From Herpetosiphonaceae bacterium (lineage in GTDB: Bacteria; Chloroflexota; Chloroflexia; Chloroflexales; Kallotenuaceae): a stretch of DNA of 52,821 bases. The notes beneath the pieces were generated by a model. That model was not told the origin of the DNA and searched no databases. It saw nothing but the letters and a program-made list of their open reading frames with translations. Shown piece by piece: positions 17,421 through 25,913 of the stretch; the stretch's first letter is position 1, and the number at the start of each line of letters is the position of its first letter. The stretch lies in NCBI GenBank assembly GCA_036374795.1, contig DASUTC010000184.1:1-52821 (forward strand). The letters are read 5' to 3'. A program made the translations under genes and the position numbers.

Positions 17421-18605
17421 CTACACCCGCAGGTGTGGCGCGATTGGCTGCGTGACAGACAGCCCGCCAGGATCAGATCTACCGATCCTGGCCTGGTACT
17501 TGGCAGCGATAGTATAGGAAGCGTTCACATCCGCATGCAGGTCGTACCCGCACTGTCGACATCTAAACCACCCGCGGGCACGCCGGTTGGTGCGGGCCTG
17601 GTGCCCGCAGCCGGGTACCCGCTGGGTGCAGGTTTGCGAGGTAGGTCGCGGATCGACCGCGACCACCCTACAACCACGTGCTGCTGCTTTGTACGTGAGG
17701 AAGTGCCGAAGTTGCGCGTAGGACCAGCCGTGCATCCGCCGTCGTTGTTCGCGTCCGCGTTGCTTGGTGCGCTGGCGAATGTGGGTCAGGTTTTCGACCA
17801 CGATCGTGCTGCCGTCCGGCGCCGACTACACGATCTGGTTACTCAGGACGTGATCGCAATCACGCCGGAAGCGGGCTTGTTTGTGGCGCATCCGGCGCAG
17901 GTATCGCTTGGCGCTTTTCGTGCCGCGTTGTTGCCGTTTGCGGCGCAGGTAGAAGTACCGCCCTTCAACCGCTTTCCAGCGGCGCGTGCCAAGAAACTGG
18001 CGATTGGACGTGACCGCGGGTTGTGCCAGCCCAAGATCCACGCCGATCACGGTATCGTTCGGCTGCACAGCGGGTGCAGGAATCGTCACCACGACGTGCA
18101 ACCACCAGCCACCGTCACGCAGGATCAGATCGGCGCTCTCCGTTTCACAGCCGATGTACGGCCGCGCATAGTCTGGCACGGTCAACGGGATGCGTTGCCG
18201 TCCGGCAACCGTCGCCAGATTGACGATCTGTGCTTGCCAGTCCACGTGGTAGGTATGCACGTTGTAGCGCGGCGCACACCCCCACGAGCGCGGTTGCGAG
18301 ACCGTCCGTGCGGGGTCTTTGGCAAGCTGCAAGGCGCTGGCAACGGCTTCGGTGGCTTCGCCCTAAGGGCACCCGCGCGCTTGAATGTGCAAGTCGCTGA
18401 CCAGATCGGGATACTGCGCTTTGAGGGGGTAGTACAGCGCGTGGTGCAACGTCACGCCGTTTTTGATGCGTTCCTGCCAGCCATAGGCGGCAACCGCGTT
18501 GAACACGTCCGTAAACTGACGGCGCGTTTCCAGCAGGGCGTTCGCCTGTTCGGGTGTTGGCTGCAATGTGATGCGGATCGTGCGGTGCAGAGCATCGCTT
18601 ACCAT
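17421..18605 (-). pseudogene. tnpB: TnpB (IS200/IS605 OrfB) with two in-frame TAG codons
   Basis: Full-length TnpB of about 394 codons in a single frame, interrupted only by TAG after QARGCP (near 18363) and TAG after SNQIV (near 17805). N-terminal MVSDALHRTIRITLQPTPEQ is the usual OrfB_IS605 head. The RuvC residues remain: Asp in VIGVDLGLAQPAV, Glu in IVVENLTHIRQ and Asp in YDLHADVNASYTIA. The zinc ribbon (SQTCTQRVPGCG ... FRCRQCGYD) is also intact. TnpB is an RNA-guided DNA nuclease. No tnpA was seen nearby. A hairpin at 18651-18670 marks the upstream side. The element lies within a Delta-60 gene remnant. Confidence 0.85.
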
Positions 18606-18650
18606 ATATTCGGAGTTTTTGCAACATTGAAAAGAGAGAGGACGCTTCCT

Positions 18651-18670
18651 CTGTCGCCTTTAGGCGACAG
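18651..18670. other. 8-bp hairpin upstream of tnpB
   Basis: CTGTCGCC and GGCGACAG separated by TTTA, 46 bases upstream of the tnpB start. Subterminal hairpins of this size at the left end of IS200/IS605 elements are TnpA recognition structures, so this may mark the element's left end near 18700. Confidence 0.45.
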
Positions 18671-18702
18671 TCCCCGCGTCCGTTTTTCTATGGGCTTAGA
18701 AT

Positions 18703-18850
18703 TCAGCCATAAGAACCGAATCTGCCCCCGATGATCACCTTGCCATCCGCTTGCAGCGCGATGGCGGAGACGCGGTCACCGTCGTTCATGCTCGTCGTAA
18801 ACGCCGTATCGAGGGTGCCGTCGGCATGGGTGGGGCCACGAATCACAGAA
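18703..18850 (-). pseudogene. Delta-60 repeat (DUF5122 beta-propeller) fragment
   Basis: The minus-strand frame reads HADGTLDTAFTTSMNDGDRV then SAIALQADGKVIIGGRFGSYG and a stop. This is the Delta-60 repeat signature (DGxLDxxF...G...VxAIALQxDGKxxIGG) of secreted beta-propellers. Only one repeat remains; tnpB sequence begins directly on its downstream side. Nothing further is recognised in 18851-19286. Confidence 0.6.
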
Positions 18851-19286
18851 CCAGCCGGTCAGGATGACCCCGTTGTTGGGTCGGGTCCGTCCCAGGGAGC
18901 GCGGAGGATCGGGTGATGATGTACAGCCGTGGGGGGCGGCGCCGCGAGGCCGAGCGCCAGCAAGCGTGTGATACCCCAGTGATGGGGGTGGATAGCGTGC
19001 GAGTCGCGTATAGCAGGAGGGACCGACCCACCTAGTCCTCTTATCTGCCGTCCGCTTGGATGGGTCGATGTGTCGGAAAGGACCAGACAGCACGGCCTGG
19101 CCGCTCGTGCTGCGGGGGAGGAGGTTCTCCCTACGGGCGTCATGCCGCCCTCGCACTACCACCAACCGCCTCCTGTTGGCAAGACATGCGCACCACGGGT
19201 GACACCGCTCGGCGTGAAGGAGCAGGCTTCAGGCATGTGAGAGGAACCAGGGCAACTGCGGGGGAGAACCCACCGATGCTTGGCCC

Positions 19287-20095
19287 ATGACCCCGGTGGA
19301 GTGCGTAAGCTCCATGGTGCCTTGGCTGTGGGAGCGGTGCTCCTCCTCAGCGGAGCTAGAGCAGGCGGTCGTGGACGAAAAGACCAAACCGGCTGATGTC
19401 CTCGACCAGGCGTTGACGGATCTCCGGTTGTACCGCGCGCAGTGGAAGCGCATCCTCGCGACGACGCTCTCCTTCCTCGAAGTGCAGGCCGGTGACGAGC
19501 GGCTGTACACGATCGGCGTCACGCAGCGCGCGGTCGAAGAGCGCGTGGCCGAGATCGGCCAGGAACTCCGGGCCGTCACCGGCGACGTGGCGATCCGGGT
19601 GCTGGGCACGTGGCCGCAGCGAGGGAATGTGGAACGCTACTTCAAGCATCGCTACCGGGCGCACCAGCAGCGGCCGGGCAGCTTGACAGAATATTTCGCG
19701 TTCGACGACGCAGCACTGGTCCTGCGGGATCTGCGCCGGATGACGGCCAAGGATCTCCCGCCGCTGGAGCGGGCGATCCTCGCCGATGAACCCAGCGCCA
19801 TCCAGCAGCCGCTGGCGCTGAAGCCGCGGCCCGTACGCTGGAGCAGCAAGCCTGCGAACAGTCGGCGGCGATCGTGGCCGGGATGGAGCAGGCGCGACAG
19901 CGGGGCGTGCATGTCGGGCGGCCAGCGGGTGGGGAGGCGGTGGAAGCGTTCTTAGCAAAGGCGACGAGTCAGCGGGGGCTGGCGGTGCTCAGGGAGCAGC
20001 CTGGGCGCTCGATCCGCCAGGTGGCGCAGGCGGCGAAGGTGGCGATCACTACCGTGCGGAAGGTGGTCGCGGTGGTGGAGTATTGGTTTGAGTGA
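19287..20095 (+). pseudogene. GIY-YIG (T5orf172-like) protein with C-terminal HTH, frameshifted
   Basis: The first frame (to about 19840) holds DQALTDLRLYRAQWKRIL, ERLYTIGVTQRAVEERVAEI and VLGTWPQRGNVERYFKHRYR, the arrangement of the GIY-YIG-related T5orf172/Mug113 nuclease domain. Sense then shifts frame at the GCCGCGGCCCGTACG run and continues RTLEQQACEQSAAIVAGMEQ, RQRGVHVGRPAGGEAVEAFL and RSIRQVAQAAKVAITTVRKV, a resolvase-like helix-turn-helix, ending EYWFE at 20095. One single-base change would restore a nuclease-HTH protein of about 270 residues. The N-terminus is uncertain. Confidence 0.55.
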
Positions 20096-20184
20096 TACCG
20101 ATAATAGTTGTTCTCCCCCATCGCCCCACCCCGTTCGTGCGTTTGGAGCACCACACGGTTCGCCACGCCTGCGTGGACCTCCAC

Positions 20185-20213
20185 TTGACCGTCGCGTGAC
20201 CTTGCGCTAGGAT
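20185..20213 (+). promoter_or_regulatory. sigma-70-like promoter
   Basis: TTGACC (20185-20190), a 17-base spacer, then TAGGAT (20208-20213). The start codon of the secreted protein follows 42 bases after the -10 box. Confidence 0.6.
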
Positions 20214-20254
20214 ACCCATGCTCCCACCCCCCTCCGTTGCATCAGGAGGCCACT

Positions 20255-20668
20255 ATGCGTCATGGACGTTCGCGCTGTTTGTTCGTGCTCGTGCTCGGTT
20301 TCGCCCTGGCGTTCGGTACGGGACCGTCGGCGCAGGCGGCACGCCCGGCCCCAGCTCCCGGTGGTCCCACCTTCCAACCGCTCGACGTCGGCTGTGAGAT
20401 CATCGCGTCCGATCCCTATCGGTGGGGTAGTCTGGTGCGCGGGCGCGCCACCGTCACCTGTGCCCAAACGTCCGCGTGGATCGAAGTCACCGTCACGATC
20501 AGCGGCGCGTCGGGCGACGCGACCATTACCAATGTCTGTAGCAACACCACGACCTGCACCGCCATCGCCGACATTAGCTATAGCCCAGGGTCCTGGACGA
20601 CCTACGGGGAGGGATCGGGGCTCAGCTCTTGGAGCGAGACGGACACGTCGAACACGGTGGAACTCTAG
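20255..20668 (+). CDS. small secreted protein (137 aa)
   Basis: The start is the ATG behind AGGAGG (MRHGRSRCLFVLVLGFALAF). A Sec signal peptide ends at AQAA. The mature part is Thr/Ser-rich beta-type sequence with four cysteines (DVGCEIIAS, VTCAQTSAW, NVCSNTTTCTAI), probably two disulfides. It resembles a small immunoglobulin-like or beta-sandwich exported domain; no family is recognised. It has its own promoter and a strong terminator hairpin, so it is monocistronic. Confidence 0.7.
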   Translation: MRHGRSRCLFVLVLGFALAFGTGPSAQAARPAPAPGGPTFQPLDVGCEIIASDPYRWGSLVRGRATVTCAQTSAWIEVTVTISGASGDATITNVCSNTTTCTAIADISYSPGSWTTYGEGSGLSSWSETDTSNTVEL

Positions 20669-20717
20669 TGTCCGGTGAGCACGCCGTTCCGCAGTAGGAC
20701 GACCGTTCCGCATCCGC

Positions 20718-20758
20718 CGACAGCACGGCATCGAAGAAGCTCCGATGCCGTGCTGTCG
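20718..20758 (+). terminator. strong hairpin terminator
   Basis: Perfect 16-bp stem CGACAGCACGGCATCG with its complement around a 9-base loop, 50 bases after the stop of the secreted protein. The trailing sequence is not T-rich. The following 20759-21212 shows no convincing gene; it includes an imperfect inverted repeat around GTCAAGGGC near 21035-21080. Confidence 0.6.
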
Positions 20759-21212
20759 CTCGCTCCGTGGTCCACCGCCTGACGATTCACCACAAGCCTT
20801 GCCGGGAGTAGCGCACGGCCAGCGTCTCGTCAGGGAACCCCATGCACTCACCCTGCTCAATCACGGGACGCCTGGACGACCTCACCCATCACCTGCCAAA
20901 ACTGGAAATGGAACAGCATAGCTGGCGCTCCTCCTCTATCACCCCTGCCGGAACTCGGCGAGACGGAGGGCGGGCCGGAGGGAACCATGCTGTTTCCTCC
21001 GGCGGCTTACAGCCTGGGTGCTGGCCTCACCGCGTGTCAAGGGCTGCGCAAGCGCGGGGAACGCCCGCGCCCTTGACGCGCTTGTTGATTCTATTCGCCA
21101 CGATCTTCTGTGTTGTGGAGCTTGCACACAACAATCCACTACTTACTTTTGCGTATCACCGACCATCACCTCTCGGACGTTATGAGCTTTGCCCACAACA
21201 TACCACGAGGCG

Positions 21213-21966
21213 CTAGGATGCTCGTTGCAGCGCCGCAGTGCAGCTCGGGCAGAGGCCAGGCGCACCTTGCAGGATCAGCGGCTCACCGCAGTGGGCGCAG
21301 ATCCGCCCTAAGCTCGCAGCACGGCTCCGACAGCGGCCACAGTCGTCATATTGGAAGAAAGCTACCCGAAGTGCATCGTTGCCGAGCGCCCGCCCGCAGA
21401 GCGTCGTCGCTGCGCTATCCGGCAGTGTCAAATGCACCTTCTTGCCGCTGCCGATCCGCACCGGCTGCACCAGCTTGCGCCAGGCCGGGCGATCCGGCGC
21501 GGCTAGCGGCGCGGGCTGTGGGCTTGCCGGTTCTTGTGATGCCTTGATCGGCGTTGTCGGCGTTTCAGCCGCCGCCTGGTCAACGCGGCCTAAGTATTGG
21601 GTATGCGTCACGCCGTGCTCGTCGCGCCAGCGGAAATAGCGATAGGGCCGTAGGTCTTGCGTCCCCGACGAACCATGCGCTCCTCGAACCAGCCGCGCCC
21701 ACTGCGCTTCCAGGCGGCTAGTTCGGTCGTCACCGCACCAAACTCCTGCCAGATCTGCTGGGCGGCGGTGGTGTCGGTATCTTCGAGCAGCACGGCGGCC
21801 AGCTTGAGCGCGGCCTGCGCTGCTTGCAGGCGGGCGCGCTGGACAGGATGCCGGAGGGCTGGTTCTCGGCAGGGGTCTGCTCGACGAGGGCCAGCCGTTC
21901 TAGGTCAGCGCGGGGCGCTGCGCTGACCTGGTCAAACGGCATTGCCATGACATTATGCTCGCGCAT
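21213..21966 (-). pseudogene. YGPY-motif/zinc-ribbon protein with two frameshifts
   Basis: Three frames join into one protein of about 250 residues. MREHNVMAMPFDQVSAAPRA to NQPSGIL (to about 21845) continues as VQRARLQAAQAALKLAAVLL, TAAQQIWQEFGAVTTELAAW and GWFEERMVRRGRKTYGP (to about 21640). It then continues as YRYFRWRDEHGVTHTQYLGR and a C-terminal cysteine part (CGRALGN, DDCGRCRSR, ICAHCGEPLIL, LCPSCTAALQ). The rG-x-x-YGPYxYxRWR...YLG core is like proteins of the DUF6788 type found on mobile elements. Each break is a single base. Decay is likely, but two sequencing errors cannot be excluded. Confidence 0.5.
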
Positions 21967-21999
21967 GCGACACCTGCTGTGGTCTACTGACCTACCTTG

Positions 22000-23196
22000 T
22001 TATTTTTTGTTCCCTTCTGCCTGCTGCCCGTACAATCGAACGTAGATTTTCCAGACATCTTCTGCGTAGCCCTGTTCGTGCGGATTATTCTTCTTCGCGA
22101 CGGCCTTGACCAGAGCTTCGATGCTCGGCATGGGCTTCTTGGCGCGTTCCTGATTGACCCACTCCGTGATGACAGGCATGGAGAGTGCCGTGCCACCGTT
22201 GGACTCGACGACCTGCTCAATGCGGGCAGCTAGATTGTTTGGCATGTTCATGACCGCCTTACGTTGCCATGCCGCCCTATGCTCGCCCCAGGTACTTGGT
22301 CTTCTGATATACGCTTTGAGGCTACCTTCGCCCAATCCGAGTCGTTCGGCTGTTGGAATCGTGGCGCTTCCCTTGCCGTGTGCTCTTAGCCTAGTGATGG
22401 TCGCTTTGAGCGCGACCGCCCGAAACATCATCTTGACATCATCGTTGCTCAAACCGGTATCCGATAGAGCCTGAGCATGGTCCTTGATGAAGTCGTCCGG
22501 TTGTTTTGTTGATTTATCGACCAACCTGAGCAGCGTGTTGACCGCCCTGCATCGTTCGTTGGCTGCATCGAGTTCTGCCTTCGTCAATGGGGGGGTTGCC
22601 TTGTTCCACAGCTCCTTATATTTTCTGAGATGGTCAGCAGCGTGCTCCATAGTGACCTGGGTGGTTGCTGCCATGCTGGCAGGAACGCCAGCGACCGTGT
22701 CTAGATCTGACTCCCGTACCTTGGGCGTATGCCCACCAGCGTTGGTTTCCTTGATACCGATGCACCAAGCGATGCGCGTTACCAATTCATCGACGGCTGA
22801 TTGTGGTTTTTTGGAGGATTGAGAGTTTGGAGCGTGTGTAGGTTGAGTACTCCTACGTGGGGCAGCTTGAGATCTTCCAGCGGTAGAAGCTTGAGGTTGT
22901 CTGGGGGTAGGAGCTTGGGGTCTTCCTACACGAAGTCGCTTTGCCATCCTGTCCCAGTACGCATCAGGCTTCTGCCGCTGCACATACTGGTTCCCATGAA
23001 TCTGCTGCATCCGTTGGATCGCGGCATGTTGTTGCGGCTGGTGGAGACGCTGAAGCGGCGCGGACTCGATGATGAGCGGTACCTCCGCATGCCTCAGCTC
23101 ACGCTCCAGCGCATGATCTGCTGGTCCGACCTCCTGGGCACCACTCCGCGTTGGTGTCTGCTGCTGGATCGATGGACTTTGCTGCTCCACACTCAT
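22000..23196 (-). CDS. eCIS-type leader protein (putative secreted effector)
   Basis: 398 residues from the ATG of MSVEQQSPSIQQQTPTRSG behind GAGGG. The N-terminal region is of the kind found on cargo of extracellular contractile injection systems in Chloroflexota: Gln/Pro-rich start, a PADHALERELRHAEVPLI segment, then LQRLHQPQQHAAIQRMQQIH and GNQYVQRQ (the xxxLQRxxGNxxVxR pattern). The central part is basic and proline-rich. The C-terminal 240 residues (ELVTRIAWCIGIKETNAGGH, MEHAADHLRKYKELWNKATP, AYIRRPSTWGEHRAAWQRKA, YAEDVWKIYVRLYGQ) form an unrecognised helical domain that might be the toxic part. Composition is clearly AT-richer than average. Confidence 0.6.
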   Translation of the reverse strand: MSVEQQSPSIQQQTPTRSGAQEVGPADHALERELRHAEVPLIIESAPLQRLHQPQQHAAIQRMQQIHGNQYVQRQKPDAYWDRMAKRLRVGRPQAPTPRQPQASTAGRSQAAPRRSTQPTHAPNSQSSKKPQSAVDELVTRIAWCIGIKETNAGGHTPKVRESDLDTVAGVPASMAATTQVTMEHAADHLRKYKELWNKATPPLTKAELDAANERCRAVNTLLRLVDKSTKQPDDFIKDHAQALSDTGLSNDDVKMMFRAVALKATITRLRAHGKGSATIPTAERLGLGEGSLKAYIRRPSTWGEHRAAWQRKAVMNMPNNLAARIEQVVESNGGTALSMPVITEWVNQERAKKPMPSIEALVKAVAKKNNPHEQGYAEDVWKIYVRLYGQQAEGNKK

Positions 23197-23379
23197 GCTG
23201 ACCCTCGTGTAGGCGAATCTCCGTCGAAGGGTGCTCCCCGATCCGACGTGCTCCGTACCGCGATACGCAGGGGGATGTTTACCATACGCTACAGCCGGGC
23301 GCGCGTCAATAGGGTGATCCTCCCTATCCAGTCCTCTATCATCACGACCAGGCAGATGAAGAGCGATTGAGCCTGCCAT

Positions 23380-23577
23380 GCTGCTGTCACCCGCCGATAC
23401 CCAGTCACACCAGCGCGTAGCACTGTCGGCCAGCGCCCGCAGCTCGTCGAGCGCGGCGGGCGTGGCGATCGTGCGACCTGTGGGAGCGGTGACGGTGGAG
23501 CTCTGCTCGGCCTCGACCGTGACGGCGTACCCTGCCTGCTCAAGCTGCCGGATGGGACGTTCTTCGAGGTCGGCGGG
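23380..23577 (-). pseudogene. coding remnant between TAA and the eCIS-type gene
   Basis: Sense-like frame PADLEERPIRQLEQAGYAVT, VEAEQSSTVTAPTGRTIATP and ALDELRALADSATRWCDWV, directly after the TAA of the small gene at 23578-23733 and in the same frame. Either a separate gene lost its start, or the two pieces were one protein of about 115 residues before a CAA-to-TAA change. Confidence 0.35.
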
Positions 23578-23733
23578 TTATGGAGTGTAGCATGGTCTGC
23601 CATAGCGCGCTGGTCGAACGTAACGCTGTTCATCGCCTTGGATGACAATACCATCCTTCGCCGACGCGACCATCATGACCTGGCCGTGCATGCGCGCTGC
23701 CCATGCCTGCCCCTCGCTGGGCGCATCAGTCAT
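23578..23733 (-). CDS. small hypothetical protein (51 aa)
   Basis: MTDAPSEGQAWAARMHGQVM, MVASAKDGIVIQGDEQRY and VRPARYGRPCYTP. It overlaps the end of the upstream membrane-protein gene by eight bases, suggesting translational coupling. The stop TAA is followed in frame by more coding-like sequence. No family is recognised. Confidence 0.45.
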   Translation of the reverse strand: MTDAPSEGQAWAARMHGQVMMVASAKDGIVIQGDEQRYVRPARYGRPCYTP

Positions 23734-24334
23734 CATCGGGATCGACGACGGACAGCAGCGTGTACCGTCGTCCCAGGTGTGGTGCTGGCCCAATGGTTTG
23801 GAGTTGGCGGAGCGCCTGGGCATGCACTGCGAACACACTGAACCCGTGCTGCGTGACCCCCTGCGTGATCACGACTCCTGTATCGAGGCTGACGGCGACC
23901 GCGCGGATCTGCTCCGTGGTCGCATAGCCATAGATCAGCAGGTCCTGCCCGATGCGCGTCGTCGCATAGGATACCGGCTCGGAGCGCATCGGCTGCTCAA
24001 TATTTGCACTGGTCACGCTCCATCCACCCCGCCGCAGGGTGGTCAGCGCATACCCAAACTCCACCTGGGGTGCCCGACCTCCCTGCTGCAGCGTGTAGTG
24101 ATAGACGACTAGCATGCCCGCCGACGTGCGCTGCTGCCCCACGACCTGAAACCCAGCAATGGCCCCACGATTGTTCAGCATCGTGCGGACCGCCGTTTCC
24201 GGGGTAAGGGCCACGGCTCCGACCCGGAGCTGCATGGCATGCCCATCCTGCATGCTGAGCAGGACGAGGGACACTCCCAGACTGGCGAACAGCACCAGGC
24301 TACTCATGACGATCAGGATCGCTCGACGCACCAT
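23726..24334 (-). CDS. membrane-anchored hypothetical protein
   Basis: About 202 residues. The ATG giving MVRRAILIVMSSLVLFASLG is preferred, because AGGGG lies eight bases upstream; another ATG lies five codons earlier. One N-terminal transmembrane helix is followed by an extracytoplasmic domain (ALTPETAVRTMLNNRGAIAG, MLVVYHYTLQQGGRAPQVEF, VVITQGVTQHGFSVFAVHAQ) with a beta-rich pattern. No family is recognised. Confidence 0.65.
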   Translation of the reverse strand: MVRRAILIVMSSLVLFASLGVSLVLLSMQDGHAMQLRVGAVALTPETAVRTMLNNRGAIAGFQVVGQQRTSAGMLVVYHYTLQQGGRAPQVEFGYALTTLRRGGWSVTSANIEQPMRSEPVSYATTRIGQDLLIYGYATTEQIRAVAVSLDTGVVITQGVTQHGFSVFAVHAQALRQLQTIGPAPHLGRRYTLLSVVDPDDD

Positions 24335-24475
24335 CACAGTGCCCCTCATCTCCCATCGTTCGGGTGCCGTGGCAGGATCGCACCCCTGGAATCAGCATGC
24401 AGGCGCAGGACGAGCTGAGGCGTGCCGCACCCTCAGCTCGTCCCCGAAGCGGCGTGGATTCGGTTACAACACCAG

Positions 24476-25198
24476 CTAGCCAAAGGGCCGGGCACTGGAC
24501 CACCCAATATAGGAAACATGGGCATAGGTATTGCCGACCATAGCATTCAGCCCTGGATACCAGGCCGCGTAGTTATCCGTGAGGGGGAGGTTATAGCCGC
24601 GCGACTGGGTGATCACGTTATTCACCACACTATCTATGCGCTCCCACGTGACACCACTCGTCGCCGAGATCTTGGCGCGGTTCCGCATGTTGCGGATCTC
24701 ACACGTCGCAAAGATATCGTAGGCGACTTCGTACGAGATGCGGATCGAATTGACGTTGTTCGGGTCGCTCAGATAGCTGCCGCCTTTCAGCCGACCATAA
24801 TATAACGAGCAGGTCGCAGCCGGGCGCACAGCATACGCACGGGTCTGCTGCTGCTCCCTGCGCACGCTTGCGGCGAGGTGGGCGACGGCGTCGCGGTCGC
24901 GTGCCGGGTTCCTGGTGAGCACCCCATAGTGCTGGATTCGGGCCTGTTGTGCCTCGCCGTACGTCATTTCGCGGGTGAAAATCACCGATCCGGGTGGGCA
25001 GGGCCGCTGATTGTGCGGCACGGCGTCCCAGACCATACCCTGCGACTCCACGGTCTTATCCTCGGCCACGACGACCCGTGTTGTCAGGGTGGGTTCTGCG
25101 GTGGAGGCGGGGAGGCGGGGCTGCGCCGTAACAGGAACGACGCTCAACGAAAACGTTGTCCCAAGTAGGATCATCACACCGATCAATTGGCGTCGCAT
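24476..25198 (-). CDS. secreted hypothetical protein (240 aa)
   Basis: The start is the ATG behind GAGGAG (MRRQLIGVMILLGTTFSLSV), with a signal peptide ending at VTAQ. The mature part has CPPGSVIFTREMTYGEAQQA, a short helical linker and a C-terminal beta-rich domain (ATCSLYYGRLKGGSYLSDPN, ISYEVAYDIFATCEIRN, YIGWSSARPFG) with three cysteines. It resembles exported Chloroflexota/actinobacterial proteins of unknown function. Nothing convincing is seen in 25199-25850. Confidence 0.68.
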   Translation of the reverse strand: MRRQLIGVMILLGTTFSLSVVPVTAQPRLPASTAEPTLTTRVVVAEDKTVESQGMVWDAVPHNQRPCPPGSVIFTREMTYGEAQQARIQHYGVLTRNPARDRDAVAHLAASVRREQQQTRAYAVRPAATCSLYYGRLKGGSYLSDPNNVNSIRISYEVAYDIFATCEIRNMRNRAKISATSGVTWERIDSVVNNVITQSRGYNLPLTDNYAAWYPGLNAMVGNTYAHVSYIGWSSARPFG

Positions 25199-25913
25199 CG
25201 ACGGTCTCCTCGTGCATAGATGATACCTCATACGGGACGGCACCGGGCGCGGGGAACGCCATCGTACGTGGACCATGGGGGGAAACCGACGAGATGCGTG
25301 GCGGTATGTTCTGCTACGTGTCTCCCTGTCCTCGTGCGGTCGGGACGGCACATCGCGACCTGCTGAGCAGCGGGAGGAAACGACACCGGGGGGAGCAGAA
25401 GTATACACCAAAGGATGACACGCTGGCAACTCCCAGTCGCAGGCATGAACGGGCAAGCGCCGCTGCAAAGCCACGCACACGAGCGCGATCTCCGCTGGTT
25501 AGCGCCGGATCGCAGCGTTTGGTTGTGAGACTCCCGGTTTTGGGTTCGCGGCGCAGGAGCGTGCGCGCACGATGTCGCAGGACCGGCATAGGCTGCGGAA
25601 CGTCGCCCCTGCGCACGGGCTGGCCCGCTCATCGCGATCGCACCGCCTGGCTGAGTCACGAACGACTCGATGAGCGTGGTTCCGCTGTCGGCAGGCGGCT
25701 CAAAGCCGAGGGGGAGCACACCATTTCCAGCACGATCCGCAACCGGTCCCCATGGGACACAACGCTGGTATGTGTCTGGGTGGCACCTGCGCATCGACAA
25801 ACATCGAGCTTAACACCCCCAGTCCTCGCTTGCAGCGATCATCAAAACGACCTAAAATAGCGTATGCAAATGATAATTTTCAAAAGCTATTTCTGCATTA
25901 TGGACCCATGCCA

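Noticed and set aside
18600-18720. tRNA or other stable RNA near the 18651 hairpin
   Set aside because: Only a single 8-bp hairpin is present, without a cloverleaf or a CCA end; an IS end hairpin explains it better.
17352-18734. 460-codon plus-strand open frame opposite tnpB
   Set aside because: No domain pattern; the minus strand holds TnpB with intact catalytic residues despite two TAG codons.
25228-25800. Gene between the secreted protein and the integrase
   Set aside because: Frames on both strands are Arg/Ser-rich without structure or Shine-Dalgarno sites; one short stretch (MNGQAPLQSHAHERDLRWL) looks sense-like but ends after 27 codons.
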